DNA of 64,000 nt from Streptomyces longispororuber (GCF_024448165.1 NZ_JAMOLN010000007.1:33554-97553); one strand, 5' to 3'; numbered from the stretch's first letter, positions 10,881 through 20,033 are shown. The notes: a model not told the origin generated them from the sequence alone. Made by a program: numbers and translations.

Positions 10881-11882
10881 ATGCGGGTATTGGTCACCGG
10901 CGGTGCCGGGTTCATCGGGTCCCATGTCGTCGAGGCGCTGGCGGCGCGCGGGCACGAGCCCGTCGTGTTCGACGTGCGCGCGTCCGCGGCGGCGGACGTC
11001 CGGGATCCGGAGGCGGTGGCACGGGCGCTGCGCGGGATGGACGCCGTGTGCCATCAGGCCGCGATGGTCGGGCTCGGCACCGGTTTCGGTGACGCGGCCG
11101 ACTACGTCTCCCGGAACGATCTCGGGACGGCCGTGCTGCTCACGGCGATGGCCGGGCAGGGCGTGCGGCGGCTGGTCCTCGCCGGGTCGATGGTGGTCTA
11201 CGGCGAGGGCCGCTACGCGTGCGGGGTGCACGGGGTGGTCCGGCCGGGTCCGCGGACCGTCGACGATCTGGCGGCGGGGCGGTTCGAGCCCCACTGTCCG
11301 GTGTGCGGGCGGGAGTTGGCCGCCGGGCTGGTCACCGAGGACGCCCCGGCCGACCCGCGCAACGTGTACGCGACGACCAAGCTCGCCCAGGAGCACCTGG
11401 CCGCCGCGTGGGCCCGGTCGACGGGCGGCTCCGCGGTGTCGCTGCGCTACCACAACGTGTACGGGCCCCGGATGCCCCGGGACACCCCGTACGCGGGGGT
11501 CGCCTCCTTCTTCCGGTCGGCGCTGGCCCGCGGGGAGGCGCCGCGGGTCTTCGAGGACGGCCGCCAGCGGCGGGACTTCGTGCACGTGCGGGACGTGGCG
11601 GAGGCCAACGTCACGGCCCTGGAGGCGGAGCCGGCCGCCGGTGCGCTCACCGCGTACAACACCGGCAGCGGCGACCCGCACACCGTCGGGGAGATGGCCC
11701 GCGCCCTGGCCTCGGCGTACGGCGGGCCCGAGCCGGTGGTGACGGGCGAGTACCGGCTGGGCGACGTCCGGCACATCACGGCGGACTCGGCGCGGCTGCG
11801 GGCCGAGCTGGGCTGGCGGCCGGGGGTCGCGTTCGCCGACGGGATGCGGGAGTTCGCGCGGGCCCGGCTGCGCGGGGAGTGA
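10881..11882 (+). CDS. NAD-dependent epimerase/dehydratase (extended SDR) with cysteine insert
   Basis: 333-residue extended SDR, probably acting on a nucleotide sugar. TGGAGFIGSH is the NAD-binding motif. The catalytic Tyr-x3-Lys is YATTK, and YHNVYGPRM and the RDFVHVRDVAEAN segment match GalE/RmlB-type enzymes. Between the substrate Ser strand (GSMVVYGEG) and the catalytic Tyr is an insert of ~45 residues with RYACGVHG and HCPVCGREL, three cysteines and two histidines that could bind a metal. ATG start. It precedes a convergent two-component system and a GT2 unit, so a role in glycoconjugate synthesis is plausible but unproven. Confidence 0.85.
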   Translation: MRVLVTGGAGFIGSHVVEALAARGHEPVVFDVRASAAADVRDPEAVARALRGMDAVCHQAAMVGLGTGFGDAADYVSRNDLGTAVLLTAMAGQGVRRLVLAGSMVVYGEGRYACGVHGVVRPGPRTVDDLAAGRFEPHCPVCGRELAAGLVTEDAPADPRNVYATTKLAQEHLAAAWARSTGGSAVSLRYHNVYGPRMPRDTPYAGVASFFRSALARGEAPRVFEDGRQRRDFVHVRDVAEANVTALEAEPAAGALTAYNTGSGDPHTVGEMARALASAYGGPEPVVTGEYRLGDVRHITADSARLRAELGWRPGVAFADGMREFARARLRGE

Positions 11883-11892
11883 CGGCGCCCGC

Positions 11893-13005
11893 TCAGGGTC
11901 CGGCGGGCGGCAGCGTGACCTCGAAGCGGCAGCCGCCGGGGATGTTCCGTACGGTGGCCCGGCCCCGGTGGGCCTCCACGATGCCGCGGACGATGGCGAG
12001 GCCGAGGCCCGCGCCGGCCGGCGGGGTGCGCGCGTGGGTGCCGCGCCAGCCCGTGTCGAAGACCCGGGCCAGATCCTCGTCGGGGATGCCGCCGCAGCCG
12101 TCGGAGACGGCGAGGACCACGCCGTCGGGGGAGCCGGCCGCGGAGACGGCGACCGTGCCGTCGGCCGGGGTCCTGCGGATCGCGTTGACCAGGAGGTTGC
12201 CGAGCACCCGGCTCATCTCCTTGCTGTCCACGTCCACCGGGACCCGCTCGACGCCGTCGCCGACGAGCCGCACCCCGTGCTCGCGGGCGAGCGGGTCGGC
12301 GCCCGCGATGGCGTCGCCCACCAGGTCGTACAGCGAGACCCGGGCCGGGGTCAGGACGAGGCTGCCCGCATGGATGCGGGAGAGTTCGAAGAGGTCGCCC
12401 ACCATGGCGTTGAGGCGTTCCACCTCGGTGCGGATCTGGCGCAGGTAGCGGTCCGGGTCCTCGGCGACGCCGTCCTCCAGCGCCTCCGACATGGCGCGCA
12501 GTCCGGCGAGCGGGGTGCGCAGGTCGTGCGAGATCCAGGCGACGAGTTCGCGCCGGGAGGTCTCCAGCCGGCGCTCGCGCTCCCTCGACTCGGTCAGCCG
12601 GTCGCTGGTGGCGGCCAGCTCCCGGCTGAGCGCGGCCAGTTCGGCGGTGGCCGGTCCGGTGGGCGCGGTGAAGCCACCGCCGTCGCCGAAGTGCCGGGCG
12701 GCGAGGGTGAGTTCACGGCTGCGGGCCACGACCCAGCGGCCCAGCAGGAGTGCGGTGGCCAGCGAGACGACCGCCGCCATCGCGACGACCGTGGTGACGA
12801 CCGTGAGGTCGTGCGCGGACAGGAACATGGCCTGGGCCACGGCCAGGGTGCCGGCGAGCATCGCGCCCACGGCGACCGTGGCCACCACGGCGAGCGAGGT
12901 GGTCAGGGAGCGGCGGCGCAGCAGCCACAGCACGGTCGCGCCGAGCAGGCCCGCGGCGCACGCGCCGAGGAAAGCGAACAGGGCGATGAGCAGGATGTCG
13001 CGCAC
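11893..13005 (-). CDS. Membrane sensor histidine kinase
   Basis: 370-residue sensor kinase. Three to four transmembrane helices occupy the first ~95 residues ([60 protein letters not shown]) with almost no extracellular sensor. A HAMP-like linker and coiled coil ([20 protein letters not shown]) follow. The H-box is [13 protein letters not shown], the N-box NLLVNAIRR, the G-boxes [11 protein letters not shown] and [16 protein letters not shown] 13003-13005 is favoured because GGGGGAG sits at proper spacing; GTG 13009-13011 would overlap the upstream regulator stop by 4 nt. It pairs with the response regulator immediately upstream. Confidence 0.9.
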   Translation of the reverse strand: MRDILLIALFAFLGACAAGLLGATVLWLLRRRSLTTSLAVVATVAVGAMLAGTLAVAQAMFLSAHDLTVVTTVVAMAAVVSLATALLLGRWVVARSRELTLAARHFGDGGGFTAPTGPATAELAALSRELAATSDRLTESRERERRLETSRRELVAWISHDLRTPLAGLRAMSEALEDGVAEDPDRYLRQIRTEVERLNAMVGDLFELSRIHAGSLVLTPARVSLYDLVGDAIAGADPLAREHGVRLVGDGVERVPVDVDSKEMSRVLGNLLVNAIRRTPADGTVAVSAAGSPDGVVLAVSDGCGGIPDEDLARVFDTGWRGTHARTPPAGAGLGLAIVRGIVEAHRGRATVRNIPGGCRFEVTLPPAGP

Positions 13006-13007
13006 GG

Positions 13008-13784
13008 TCACTCCCCCACACGGTCCGTGGCGTCCCCGGCGTCCCCGGCGTCCCCGGCGTCCCCGGCGTCGAAGCGGTAGCCGACGCCCCACACCGTCTG
13101 GATCAGCCGCGGCCTGGCCGGGTCGTCCTCGACCTTGTTGCGCAGCCGTCGGACGTGCACCGTGACCGTCGACAGGTCGCCGAAGTCCCAGCCCCACACC
13201 TCGCGCATCAGGTCCTCGCGGCTGAACGCCCGTCCGGGGTGCCGCAGGAAGAAGGCGAGCAGGTCGAACTCGCGCAGGGTGAGGGCGAGTTCGGTGCCGC
13301 CCCGGGTGGCGCGGCGGGCGGTCGGGTCGACCGTGAGTCCGGCCGCGTCCAGCGGGCGGACGCCCGGGGCGGGCCGGGTGCGGCGCAGCACCGAGCCCAC
13401 GCGCAGGACGAGCTCGCGGGGGCTGAAGGGTTTCGTCACGTAGTCGTCCGCGCCCACTTCCAGGCCGAGGATGCGGTTGTCCTCGTCGCCGCGCGCGGTG
13501 AGCATGACGACGGGGACGGGTCCGCGCGAACGCAGTCGGCGGCACACCTCCAGGCCGTCCATGCCCGGCAGCATGAGGTCGAGGACGACGAGGTCGGGCC
13601 AGTGCTCCGCGGCGCGGGCGAGCGCGGCGGGGCCGTCCCCGGCCCGGTCGACGAGGTGCCCGGCCCGGGTCAGGTAGCCCGCGACGACCTCGGCGACCGT
13701 GGGGTCGTCGTCGACGACGAGGACGCGGGCCCGGCTCGCGTCTCCGCCGGCGGGCACCTGTTCGGACGACTGCTGCTGTTCCAT
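13008..13784 (-). CDS. OmpR/PhoB-family response regulator
   Basis: 258 residues. The receiver domain has acidic pocket VVDDDP, phospho-acceptor Asp in [13 protein letters not shown], the TA switch MLTARGD and the conserved Lys in DYVTKPFSP. The C-terminal winged helix contains [23 protein letters not shown] and [13 protein letters not shown]...GVGYRF. After the DNA-binding domain an unusual tail of DAG repeats is encoded by four exact copies of a 9-nt unit. It is encoded directly upstream of the sensor kinase, with which it forms a two-component system. Targets unknown; the flanking epimerase and GT2 genes are candidates. Confidence 0.92.
   Translation of the reverse strand: MEQQQSSEQVPAGGDASRARVLVVDDDPTVAEVVAGYLTRAGHLVDRAGDGPAALARAAEHWPDLVVLDLMLPGMDGLEVCRRLRSRGPVPVVMLTARGDEDNRILGLEVGADDYVTKPFSPRELVLRVGSVLRRTRPAPGVRPLDAAGLTVDPTARRATRGGTELALTLREFDLLAFFLRHPGRAFSREDLMREVWGWDFGDLSTVTVHVRRLRNKVEDDPARPRLIQTVWGVGYRFDAGDAGDAGDAGDATDRVGE
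13032..13067. repeat. 9-nt tandem repeat inside the response regulator gene
   Basis: GTCCCCGGC occurs four times exactly in a row (13032-13067), preceded by a degenerate copy. As a multiple of three it adds DAG units to the C-terminus without breaking frame, so copy number could vary between strains by slippage. Confidence 0.85.
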
Positions 13785-13888
13785 GCGTCCAAGCGTCGCA
13801 CCGGCCGCGGCACCCGCCCGCCGCCGCGCTCCGACGTCCTTGTTTCGTAAGGAGATGAAGTCCGTTCTGCGGCTTTTGGGTTCGTAGG

Positions 13889-14623
13889 GTGAGAGCCGTG
13901 CTGATCCCCTCCACGCCCGATGGCGTCGATGTCGTCCTGCCCTGCCTCGACGAGGCCGAGGCCCTGCCGTGGGTGCTCGGGCGGATTCCGCCGGGCTGGC
14001 GGGCGATCGTCGTGGACAACGGCTCCACCGACGGTTCGGCCGGCATCGCCCGCGCGCTGGGCGCCAACGTCGTCGAGGAGCCGCGGCGCGGTTTCGGCGC
14101 CGCCTGCCACGCGGGACTGACCGCGGCGACGGCCCCCGTCGTGTGCTTCTGCGACTGCGACGCCTCCCTCGATCCGGCGCTGCTCGTGCCGTTCGTCGAC
14201 GAGGTGCGCGGCGGCGCGGCCGATCTGGTGCTCGGGCGGCGCCGGCCGCACGGCCGGGGCGCCTGGCCCGCGCACGCCCGGGCGGGGAACGTCGCGCTGG
14301 CCCTGCTGCTGCGCAGGCGCACGGGCCTGCGGCTGCACGACCTCGGTCCGCTGCGGGCCGCCCGGCGCGAGGCGCTGCTCGGCCTCGGCCTGTCCGACCG
14401 GCGCAGCGGCTACCCGCTGCAGATGGTCGTGCGGGCGGCCGACGCGGGCTGGCGGGTCACCGAGCACGACGTCCCGTACCTGCCGCGCTCGGGTGCCTCG
14501 AAGGTGACCGGTACGTGGCGCGGGACCTGGCAGGCCGTGCGCGACATGAACCGGGTGCTGGCCGAGCCGCCCGTCGCGTCCCCGTCGCCCGTCGCACCCC
14601 CGTCGAGAGGAAACCGTCCGTGA
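13889..14623 (+). CDS. Family 2 glycosyltransferase
   Basis: GT-A fold glycosyltransferase of about 244 residues. [17 protein letters not shown] is the N-terminal strand-helix, [14 protein letters not shown] the nucleotide-binding motif, and FCDCDASLD the DxD-like metal site. The sequence resembles the dolichol-phosphate-mannose-synthase/TagE-like soluble group, with no membrane anchor. Start is GTG 13889; GTG 13898 with AGGGTGAG ahead of it is an equally good option. It overlaps the next gene by 4 nt (GTGA), so these are translated together. The acceptor is unknown. Confidence 0.85.
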   Translation: MRAVLIPSTPDGVDVVLPCLDEAEALPWVLGRIPPGWRAIVVDNGSTDGSAGIARALGANVVEEPRRGFGAACHAGLTAATAPVVCFCDCDASLDPALLVPFVDEVRGGAADLVLGRRRPHGRGAWPAHARAGNVALALLLRRRTGLRLHDLGPLRAARREALLGLGLSDRRSGYPLQMVVRAADAGWRVTEHDVPYLPRSGASKVTGTWRGTWQAVRDMNRVLAEPPVASPSPVAPPSRGNRP

Positions 14624-15237
14624 CCACCCTGCTCGTGATCGCCAAGGAACCACGGCCCGGCCGGGTGAAGACCCGGCTCACCCCGCCGTTCACCCCCGAG
14701 CAGGCGGCGGCGCTCGCCACGGCGGCCCTCACGGACACGCTGCGGGCGGTGGCCGCGACCCCGGCGCGACGCCGGGTCCTGGTGCTGGACGGTTCGGCCG
14801 GGCCCTGGCTGCCGCCCGGCTTCGAGGTCGTCCCGCAGTGCGCGGGCGGTCTGGACGAGCGGCTCGCCGCCGCGTTCGCCGGCTGCGCCGGGCCCGCCCT
14901 GCTGATCGGCATGGACACCCCGCAGGTGACGCCGGAGCTGCTCACCGTGGACTTCGCCGGGTACGACGCGTGCTTCGGCCCCGCCGACGACGGGGGGTTC
15001 TGGGCGCTGGGCCTGGCCGATCCCGACCCGGGGCTGCTGCGGGGCGTCCCCATGTCGACTCCCGCGACGGGCGCCGTCCAGCGGGCCCGGCTGATGGCCG
15101 CGGGGCTGCGGGTCCGGGACCTGCCCGGGCTGCGGGACGTGGACACGGCCGCGGACGCGGAGGCGGTCGCCGCCGCGGCGCCCGGCAGCCGCTTCGCCGC
15201 GGAACTGGCCCGCTGCCGGGCGGTCGGCCGCCGATGA
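14620..15237 (+). CDS. TIGR04282 (DUF2064) family nucleotidyl/glycosyltransferase-like protein
   Basis: 205 residues from GTG 14620. The N-terminus LLVIAKEPRPGRVKTRL is the hallmark of the TIGR04282/DUF2064 family (GT-A-like fold, related to CofC). LLIGMDTPQVTPELL and ADDGGFWALGL are further family segments. The family is often named for arsenosugar biosynthesis, but no arsenic genes are near, so that name should not be transferred. It is coupled by 4-nt overlaps to the GT2 gene before and the methyltransferase after, implying one pathway. Confidence 0.8.
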   Translation: MTTLLVIAKEPRPGRVKTRLTPPFTPEQAAALATAALTDTLRAVAATPARRRVLVLDGSAGPWLPPGFEVVPQCAGGLDERLAAAFAGCAGPALLIGMDTPQVTPELLTVDFAGYDACFGPADDGGFWALGLADPDPGLLRGVPMSTPATGAVQRARLMAAGLRVRDLPGLRDVDTAADAEAVAAAAPGSRFAAELARCRAVGRR

Positions 15238-15950
15238 GCGTCGTACGCCAGGCGCGGGCCGCCGCGCGCCACTGGTCGGCCGATCCCTACGCCGACGCAT
15301 TGCGGGCCGGCGGCGGACCGCTCTTCCTGCGCCGGGGCGACGGCTGGCTGCTGCCCCTGGAGGTCGACCGCTGGTGCGCCCGGGCGGACGCCGTGGACCG
15401 GGAGCTCCTGGACCGCTGCGAGCCGGCCGTCCTCGACGTCGGGTGCGGGCCGGGGCGGCTGGTCGCGGAGCTGGCCGCACGCGGGGAACCGGCGCTCGGC
15501 ATCGACGTCAGCGAGGCCGCCGTCGCGCACACCCGGCGGCTGGGCGGGCGGGCGCTGGTGCGGTCGGTGTTCGCGCCGTTGCCCGGTGCGGGCCGGTGGC
15601 GCACGGCGCTGCTCGTGGACGGCAATCTCGGCATCGGTGGCGACCCGGGAGCGCTGCTGGCCCGGATGGCCGAACTCCTCTGCCCCGGCGGCCTGTTGAT
15701 CGTCGAGACGGCGCCGGGGGACATCGACGAGCGGGTCACCGTCCGGCTGGTCGGGGCGCCGGGCGGTCCGACGGCCGCGAGCACCCCGTTCCCGTGGGCC
15801 CGGCTCGGCACGCCCGCGCTGCTCCGCCACGCCGGGCCGTCGACGTGGCGGATCTCCGACCGGTGGACGGCGGGCGGCCGGCACTTCGTCGCCCTGCGCA
15901 CCCACGCCCCGACGGTCGCCGGTCTATACCACCACGGCAAGGTCAACTAG
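15234..15950 (+). CDS. Class I SAM-dependent methyltransferase
   Basis: 238 residues. The SAM-binding motif I is VLDVGCGPGRLVAELA, followed by the acidic loop GIDVSEAAV. The first ~65 residues form an extra N-terminal region (ADPYADALRAGGGPLFLRRGDGWLLPLEV). The ATG start overlaps the preceding stop by 4 nt. Third gene of the GT2/TIGR04282/methyltransferase unit. The substrate, possibly a glycosylated lipid or small molecule, is not evident. Confidence 0.85.
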   Translation: MSVVRQARAAARHWSADPYADALRAGGGPLFLRRGDGWLLPLEVDRWCARADAVDRELLDRCEPAVLDVGCGPGRLVAELAARGEPALGIDVSEAAVAHTRRLGGRALVRSVFAPLPGAGRWRTALLVDGNLGIGGDPGALLARMAELLCPGGLLIVETAPGDIDERVTVRLVGAPGGPTAASTPFPWARLGTPALLRHAGPSTWRISDRWTAGGRHFVALRTHAPTVAGLYHHGKVN

Positions 15951-15998
15951 CGTGCCCGGCAGGTCGTTCCGAGCCAGACCGTCGAGAGGGGGCGTCAC

Positions 15999-16943
15999 AT
16001 GCGCCGGTCGGCGGTCGGTGAGCGCCGGGCGGGTTCGACGGCTCCCGCCACGCGGGAGGGGCCAGGCCCGGCCGGTGTCGCCGTGCTCGCCGCGGTGCTC
16101 GTCGCGCTCCTCGCCGGCACGTGGCTGCTGTCCGGGGCGCTGGTCGAGGGCACCGACCCGCTGGTGGTCGCGGCGGGGCGGACCGGGGTGTGCTGCGCGG
16201 TGCTCGCGGGGTGCGCCGCGGCACGGGCCAAGGGGCGCCATGAGCTGCGTCAAGTGCCGCGACAGCCGGGGACGTTGGCGCTGCTCGCGCTGCTCGGGTT
16301 CGCCGCGTACGCGATGGGAACGCTGCTGGCGCTGCCGCGCATCGGCACCTCGCTGACCAATCTGGTCGTGGCACTGATGCCGTGCGCCTCCCTTGCGGTG
16401 GGGGCGCTGCTGTTCGGGCAGCGGGCGACGGTCCGGCAGGCCGCGGGTGCGGCACTCGCCACGGCGGCGACCGGCGCGTACGCGGTGCGGGACGGGGCCG
16501 GGCGGGTCGATCTGCCGGGGCTCGGGCTCGCGGTGGCGGGGATGCTGGCGTTCGCCGCGTACGGGTTCCTGTACCGGCGGCGGCTCGGGGGTGTCGCCCC
16601 GTCGGCCGCGCTGCCGGTGCTGCTGGGGCTGGCGACGCTGATGATGCTGCCGTTCGCCGTGCCGGCCGACGGCGCCTCCCTCGCCCGGTGGGGCGGCATC
16701 GTGCTGCTGGGCGGCGCGGTCTACGCCCCCGCCTATCTCGTGCAGCACCGGCTGATCCTGCTGCGCGGGCCGGTGTTCACGGCGGCGGTGCAGCTGGCGG
16801 TGCCGTTCACGGTGCGGCTCGGCGACTGGGCGCTCGGCCCGGCCGGTCCGCCGACGGTGCCCGAACTCGCGCTGCTGGGCTGCGCGTTGGCGGGCATCGC
16901 GCTGGTGACCGTGCGCCGCGGCGGGCAACGCACGGCCTCCTGA
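15999..16943 (+). CDS. EamA/DMT-family transporter
   Basis: 314 residues with about ten hydrophobic helices in two halves, the drug/metabolite transporter fold. The first half ends with the characteristic SLTNLVVALMPCASLAVGALLFGQRATVRQ, followed by a second half ending ALLGCALAGIALVTV. A 35-residue polar N-terminus precedes TM1. It follows the methyltransferase by 48 nt on the same strand and may export that unit's product; this is only inferred from position. Convergent with the racemase gene. Confidence 0.85.
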   Translation: MRRSAVGERRAGSTAPATREGPGPAGVAVLAAVLVALLAGTWLLSGALVEGTDPLVVAAGRTGVCCAVLAGCAAARAKGRHELRQVPRQPGTLALLALLGFAAYAMGTLLALPRIGTSLTNLVVALMPCASLAVGALLFGQRATVRQAAGAALATAATGAYAVRDGAGRVDLPGLGLAVAGMLAFAAYGFLYRRRLGGVAPSAALPVLLGLATLMMLPFAVPADGASLARWGGIVLLGGAVYAPAYLVQHRLILLRGPVFTAAVQLAVPFTVRLGDWALGPAGPPTVPELALLGCALAGIALVTVRRGGQRTAS

Positions 16944-16950
16944 CCGGGCG

Positions 16951-17676
16951 TCAGGCCGTGCGCGGCGGCCAGTTGCGGATGGCCTTCGGGCGCGGCGGCG
17001 CGTACGTGCGCACCTTCGACGTGGTCAGGCCGAGCCTGACCAGGGACTCGGCGATGGTCACCGCGGCGGCCACCCCGTCGACGACGGGCACGCCGGTGCG
17101 GGCGACGACCTGTTCGGTGAGTCCTGCCATGCCGCCGCAGCCCAGGCAGATGACCTCGGCACGGTCCTGCTCGACGGCGGCCGCGGCCTGCTCGACGATC
17201 GCGGCGACGGCGGCGTCCGGGTCGCTCTCCAGCTCCAGCACGGCCAGGCCGCTGGCGCGCACCGAGGCGAGCCGGTCGGTGAGCCCGGCCAGCTTGAGCC
17301 GGTCCTCGATGAGCGGCACGGCCCGGTCGAGGGTGGTGACCACGGAGTACTTGTGACCGAGGAACTGGGCGGTGCTGGCGGCCGCCTCGGTGATGTCCAC
17401 GACGGGCACGTCGAGCAGTTCCTGCAGCCCCTCGCGGCCGTGCTCGCCGTAGCCGGCCTGGATGACGGCGTCGTACGGCTCGGGGTAGGCGCGCACCTTC
17501 TCCATGACGGCGATGGCGGCGAGGTAGCTCTCGTAGTTGCCCTCGCAGGACTCCGCCCCGAAGTCCGGGGTGAGCGGCACGATCTCGGTGCCGGGTGCGG
17601 CGACCGACTCCGCGGTGAGGGCGATGCTCTTCGTCATCGACTCGGTGGTGTTGACGTTGGCGACGAGGATGCGCAT
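16951..17676 (-). CDS. Asp/Glu/hydantoin racemase family protein
   Basis: 241 residues. The start MRILVANVNTTESMT and the C-terminal VICLGCGGMAGL are typical of hydantoin/allantoin racemases. The second catalytic cysteine is present in LGCGG, but the first cysteine position appears replaced in VIQAGYGEHGREGL, so two-base racemisation may not operate. The gene starts at 17676, or at an upstream ATG (17706) giving a 4-nt overlap with the permease gene. Coupling to an NCS1 permease supports a role in hydantoin, allantoin or related ureide metabolism. Confidence 0.8.
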   Translation of the reverse strand: MRILVANVNTTESMTKSIALTAESVAAPGTEIVPLTPDFGAESCEGNYESYLAAIAVMEKVRAYPEPYDAVIQAGYGEHGREGLQELLDVPVVDITEAAASTAQFLGHKYSVVTTLDRAVPLIEDRLKLAGLTDRLASVRASGLAVLELESDPDAAVAAIVEQAAAAVEQDRAEVICLGCGGMAGLTEQVVARTGVPVVDGVAAAVTIAESLVRLGLTTSKVRTYAPPRPKAIRNWPPRTA

Positions 17677-17702
17677 GCGGGTGGTACTCCCAGAGGTGTG
17701 GT

Positions 17703-19205
17703 TCATTCGGCGGCGACGGCGATGGCCTCGCCGTCGATGTGCTCGAAGGTCTGTGTGCGGTCGCTCAGCACCCAGTACAGCGCGGCGGCGATGGCCGCGC
17801 CGATGAACCAGGAGAATCCCGAGACCCCGGAGAAGAACGGGACGAGGGCGATGACGACGGCGATCGCGGCGGACGGGACGAAGGCGCCGACGGCCTTCGG
17901 GTTGATGCCGCGCCGGTAGTGGTAGGTGGCCTCGGGGTCCTCGGAGTAGAGGTGCGGCACGTTGATCTGCGCCTTGCGCAGCAGCCAGTAGTCGGCCATG
18001 ACGACGCCGAAGACCGGGCCGAGCAGCGCGCCGAGGCCGCCGAGGAAGTAGGTGACCGCGACCGGGCTGTCGTACAGGTTCCAGGGCAGGATCACCAGGC
18101 CGACGAGGGCGCTGACGACGCCCGCGCTGCGGAAGTCGAGGCGCTGCGGGAAGAGGTTGACCAGCATGTAGACCGGCGCGACGAAGTTCGCGAGGAGGTT
18201 CACGGCGACGGTCAGCATCAGCAGTGCGAGGCAGGCGAGGGCCAGCAGGATCGTGCTGGGGATGGTCCGCACGATGTCGGTGGGGCTGGTGATGACCTCG
18301 CCGTCGAGGCGGAACTGGGCGCCGGAGAGCACCGCGGCGATCACCGCGAAGAACAGCATGTTCACCGGGATGCCGATGAGGTTGCCGCGGGTGATGGAGC
18401 GGGGCGACTTCGCGGACCGGGTGAAGTCGCAGAAGTTGAGGACGAACGTGCCGTAGACGACGACCCACAGCGCGGCGGCCTCGAAGATGTGCAGCCACTT
18501 CGCACCGCCCGTGAACGGCTCGCCGTTGTCGAGCGCGATCGACATGTCCGCCTTGGTGAACATCCACACGGCGAGGGCGAGCACCGTGACCAGGACGGTC
18601 GGTGCGGCGACGGCCATGTAGCGGCGGATGGCCTGCATGCCGAAGCTGACGATGAGCACCTGGACGAGCCAGAGGAACAGGAAGCTGATCCAGCCGAGCG
18701 TGGACAGGCCGAGGATGGCGTTCTTGTCGTAGTCGGCCGCGCCCGCCCACAGCGCCGTGATCAGCGTGCGCAGCACCTGGGAGGCGAGGTAGGTCTGGAT
18801 GCCGAACCAGGCGATGGCGGCGGCCCCGCGGACCACGGCGGGCAGTTGCGAGCCGCGCACGCCGAAGGCGATCCGGCTCATCACCGGGAACGGGACACCG
18901 GTGCGGTGTCCCATGCGTCCGGACAGGTTGAGCAGCACGAACAGCAGCACGGAGGCGATCGCGAACGCGATGAGGATGTCCCACACGCTCATGCCCAGCG
19001 CGAAGAGCCCGATGGCGAACGCGTAGTTGCCGAGGCTGTGCACGTCGTTGCCCCAGAGCGTGAAGACGTTGTACGCGCCCCAGCTGCGGCCCGCCGCCTT
19101 CGTGGGGGCCAGATCGCTGTTGTAGAGGCGGGGGCTGAGTTCCGCCCCTGCGGGCGTCGCGGAGTCCGTCGCCGGAGTTGGGGGGCGTTGTTGTGCAGTG
19201 GCCAT
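17703..19205 (-). CDS. NCS1-family nucleobase/hydantoin:cation symporter
   Basis: 500-residue, 12-TM permease of the Mhp1/PucI/FurE group. NSDLAPTKAAGRSWGAYNVFTLWGND is the NCS1 N-terminal signature, and AAIAWFGIQTYLAS carries the Trp-x3-Gln that binds the hydantoin/allantoin ring in Mhp1. NLYDSP and the TYHYRRGINPKAVGAF tail match the family. GGAGGGG precedes the ATG. A good promoter lies upstream. It is coupled to the racemase gene downstream. Substrate by family: hydantoins, allantoin or a pyrimidine. Confidence 0.9.
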   Translation of the reverse strand: MATAQQRPPTPATDSATPAGAELSPRLYNSDLAPTKAAGRSWGAYNVFTLWGNDVHSLGNYAFAIGLFALGMSVWDILIAFAIASVLLFVLLNLSGRMGHRTGVPFPVMSRIAFGVRGSQLPAVVRGAAAIAWFGIQTYLASQVLRTLITALWAGAADYDKNAILGLSTLGWISFLFLWLVQVLIVSFGMQAIRRYMAVAAPTVLVTVLALAVWMFTKADMSIALDNGEPFTGGAKWLHIFEAAALWVVVYGTFVLNFCDFTRSAKSPRSITRGNLIGIPVNMLFFAVIAAVLSGAQFRLDGEVITSPTDIVRTIPSTILLALACLALLMLTVAVNLLANFVAPVYMLVNLFPQRLDFRSAGVVSALVGLVILPWNLYDSPVAVTYFLGGLGALLGPVFGVVMADYWLLRKAQINVPHLYSEDPEATYHYRRGINPKAVGAFVPSAAIAVVIALVPFFSGVSGFSWFIGAAIAAALYWVLSDRTQTFEHIDGEAIAVAAE

Positions 19206-19260
19206 CGAAGACCCCTCCGGTTCCGCTATCCGAAATCACACTTCCAAAGTCGTGGAGTGG

Positions 19261-19290
19261 ACGTTACGGCCGCGGATTTCCGGAGGTCAA
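19261..19290 (-). promoter_or_regulatory. Sigma-HrdB-like promoter of the NCS1/racemase operon
   Basis: On the minus strand TTGACC (19285-19290) and TAACGT (19261-19266) are separated by 18 nt, good matches to -35 and -10. The transcript leader would be about 50 nt. ACTT-CCA-AAGT (19240-19250), a small inverted repeat, lies at the expected start region. Confidence 0.55.
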
Positions 19291-19406
19291 CAGATTCCGA
19301 TCATCGATCGGTGGGTGAAGTACGCCATAGCGCACGGGACTTGCGCACCCGTTCACCGCCGACGTACACCGCCCTTCCGGCCCCCCTCTCAGCCCCCTCA
19401 GCTCTC

Positions 19407-19988
19407 TCAGCCGCGCCGGGCCAGCGTCTTCAGGACGTCGTCCGTCGAGCCGGTCTCCCCGAGGCGCGGGAAGATCCGCTCGACGCTGCCCCGGTGCGCC
19501 TCGTCGTCGAGGTCGGTCATGGCGTCCGTGGCGAGGGTGACGTGGTAGCCGTGCTCGTGGGCGGCGCGGGCCGTGGACTCCACGCCGATGCTGGTGGCGA
19601 CACCGGTCAGGACGACCTGGGTGACGCCGCGGCGGCGCAGCTGCAGATCGAGGTCGGTGCCGTAGAACGCGGACCAGTTCCGCTTGGTGACGACGATGTC
19701 CCCGGGGTGGCCGGCGAGCATGTCGACCACCTCGTCCCAGCCCTCGGGCGGGGTGCCGCCGCGCTGCGGGGCGTCGGTGCGGCCGGGCGCCTTGTCGGCG
19801 CCGTCCGCCGCGTACGTGACACGGACCAGGACGACGGGCAGCCCCTCGGTGCGGAAGGCGTCGGCGAGCCGCGCGGTGCGCTCCACGACGTCGGCCGTGC
19901 TGTGCGGGGTCGCGGGCACGCCCATGAGCCCCTTCTGGAGGTCGACGACGACGAGTGCGGAGGTGGGGTCGAGCACGGTGACGGGCAT
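19407..19988 (-). CDS. Isochorismatase-fold hydrolase lacking the usual cysteine
   Basis: 193 residues, cysteine-hydrolase/isochorismatase fold. ALVVVDLQKGLMG gives the catalytic Asp and TKRNWSAFYGTDL the catalytic Lys. Where amidohydrolase members have a nucleophilic Cys, this has GVATSIGVESTAR, so a nicotinamidase/carbamoylase mechanism is unlikely; true isochorismatases also lack the Cys. It lies 201 nt upstream of and co-oriented with the NCS1 gene. Substrate unknown. Confidence 0.8.
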   Translation of the reverse strand: MPVTVLDPTSALVVVDLQKGLMGVPATPHSTADVVERTARLADAFRTEGLPVVLVRVTYAADGADKAPGRTDAPQRGGTPPEGWDEVVDMLAGHPGDIVVTKRNWSAFYGTDLDLQLRRRGVTQVVLTGVATSIGVESTARAAHEHGYHVTLATDAMTDLDDEAHRGSVERIFPRLGETGSTDDVLKTLARRG

Positions 19989-20033
19989 GGGTACGGTCCC
20001 TTTCGGATACGGGGGCGAGACGGGAGAAGGGGG

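Noticed and set aside
13032..13067. Possible CRISPR-like or minisatellite array
   Set aside because: Contiguous 9-nt units without spacers inside a coding region; simple in-frame repeat.
14620..15237. Arsenosugar biosynthesis function for the TIGR04282 protein
   Set aside because: No ArsM, ArsS or other arsenic genes nearby; the name is inherited from the family model.
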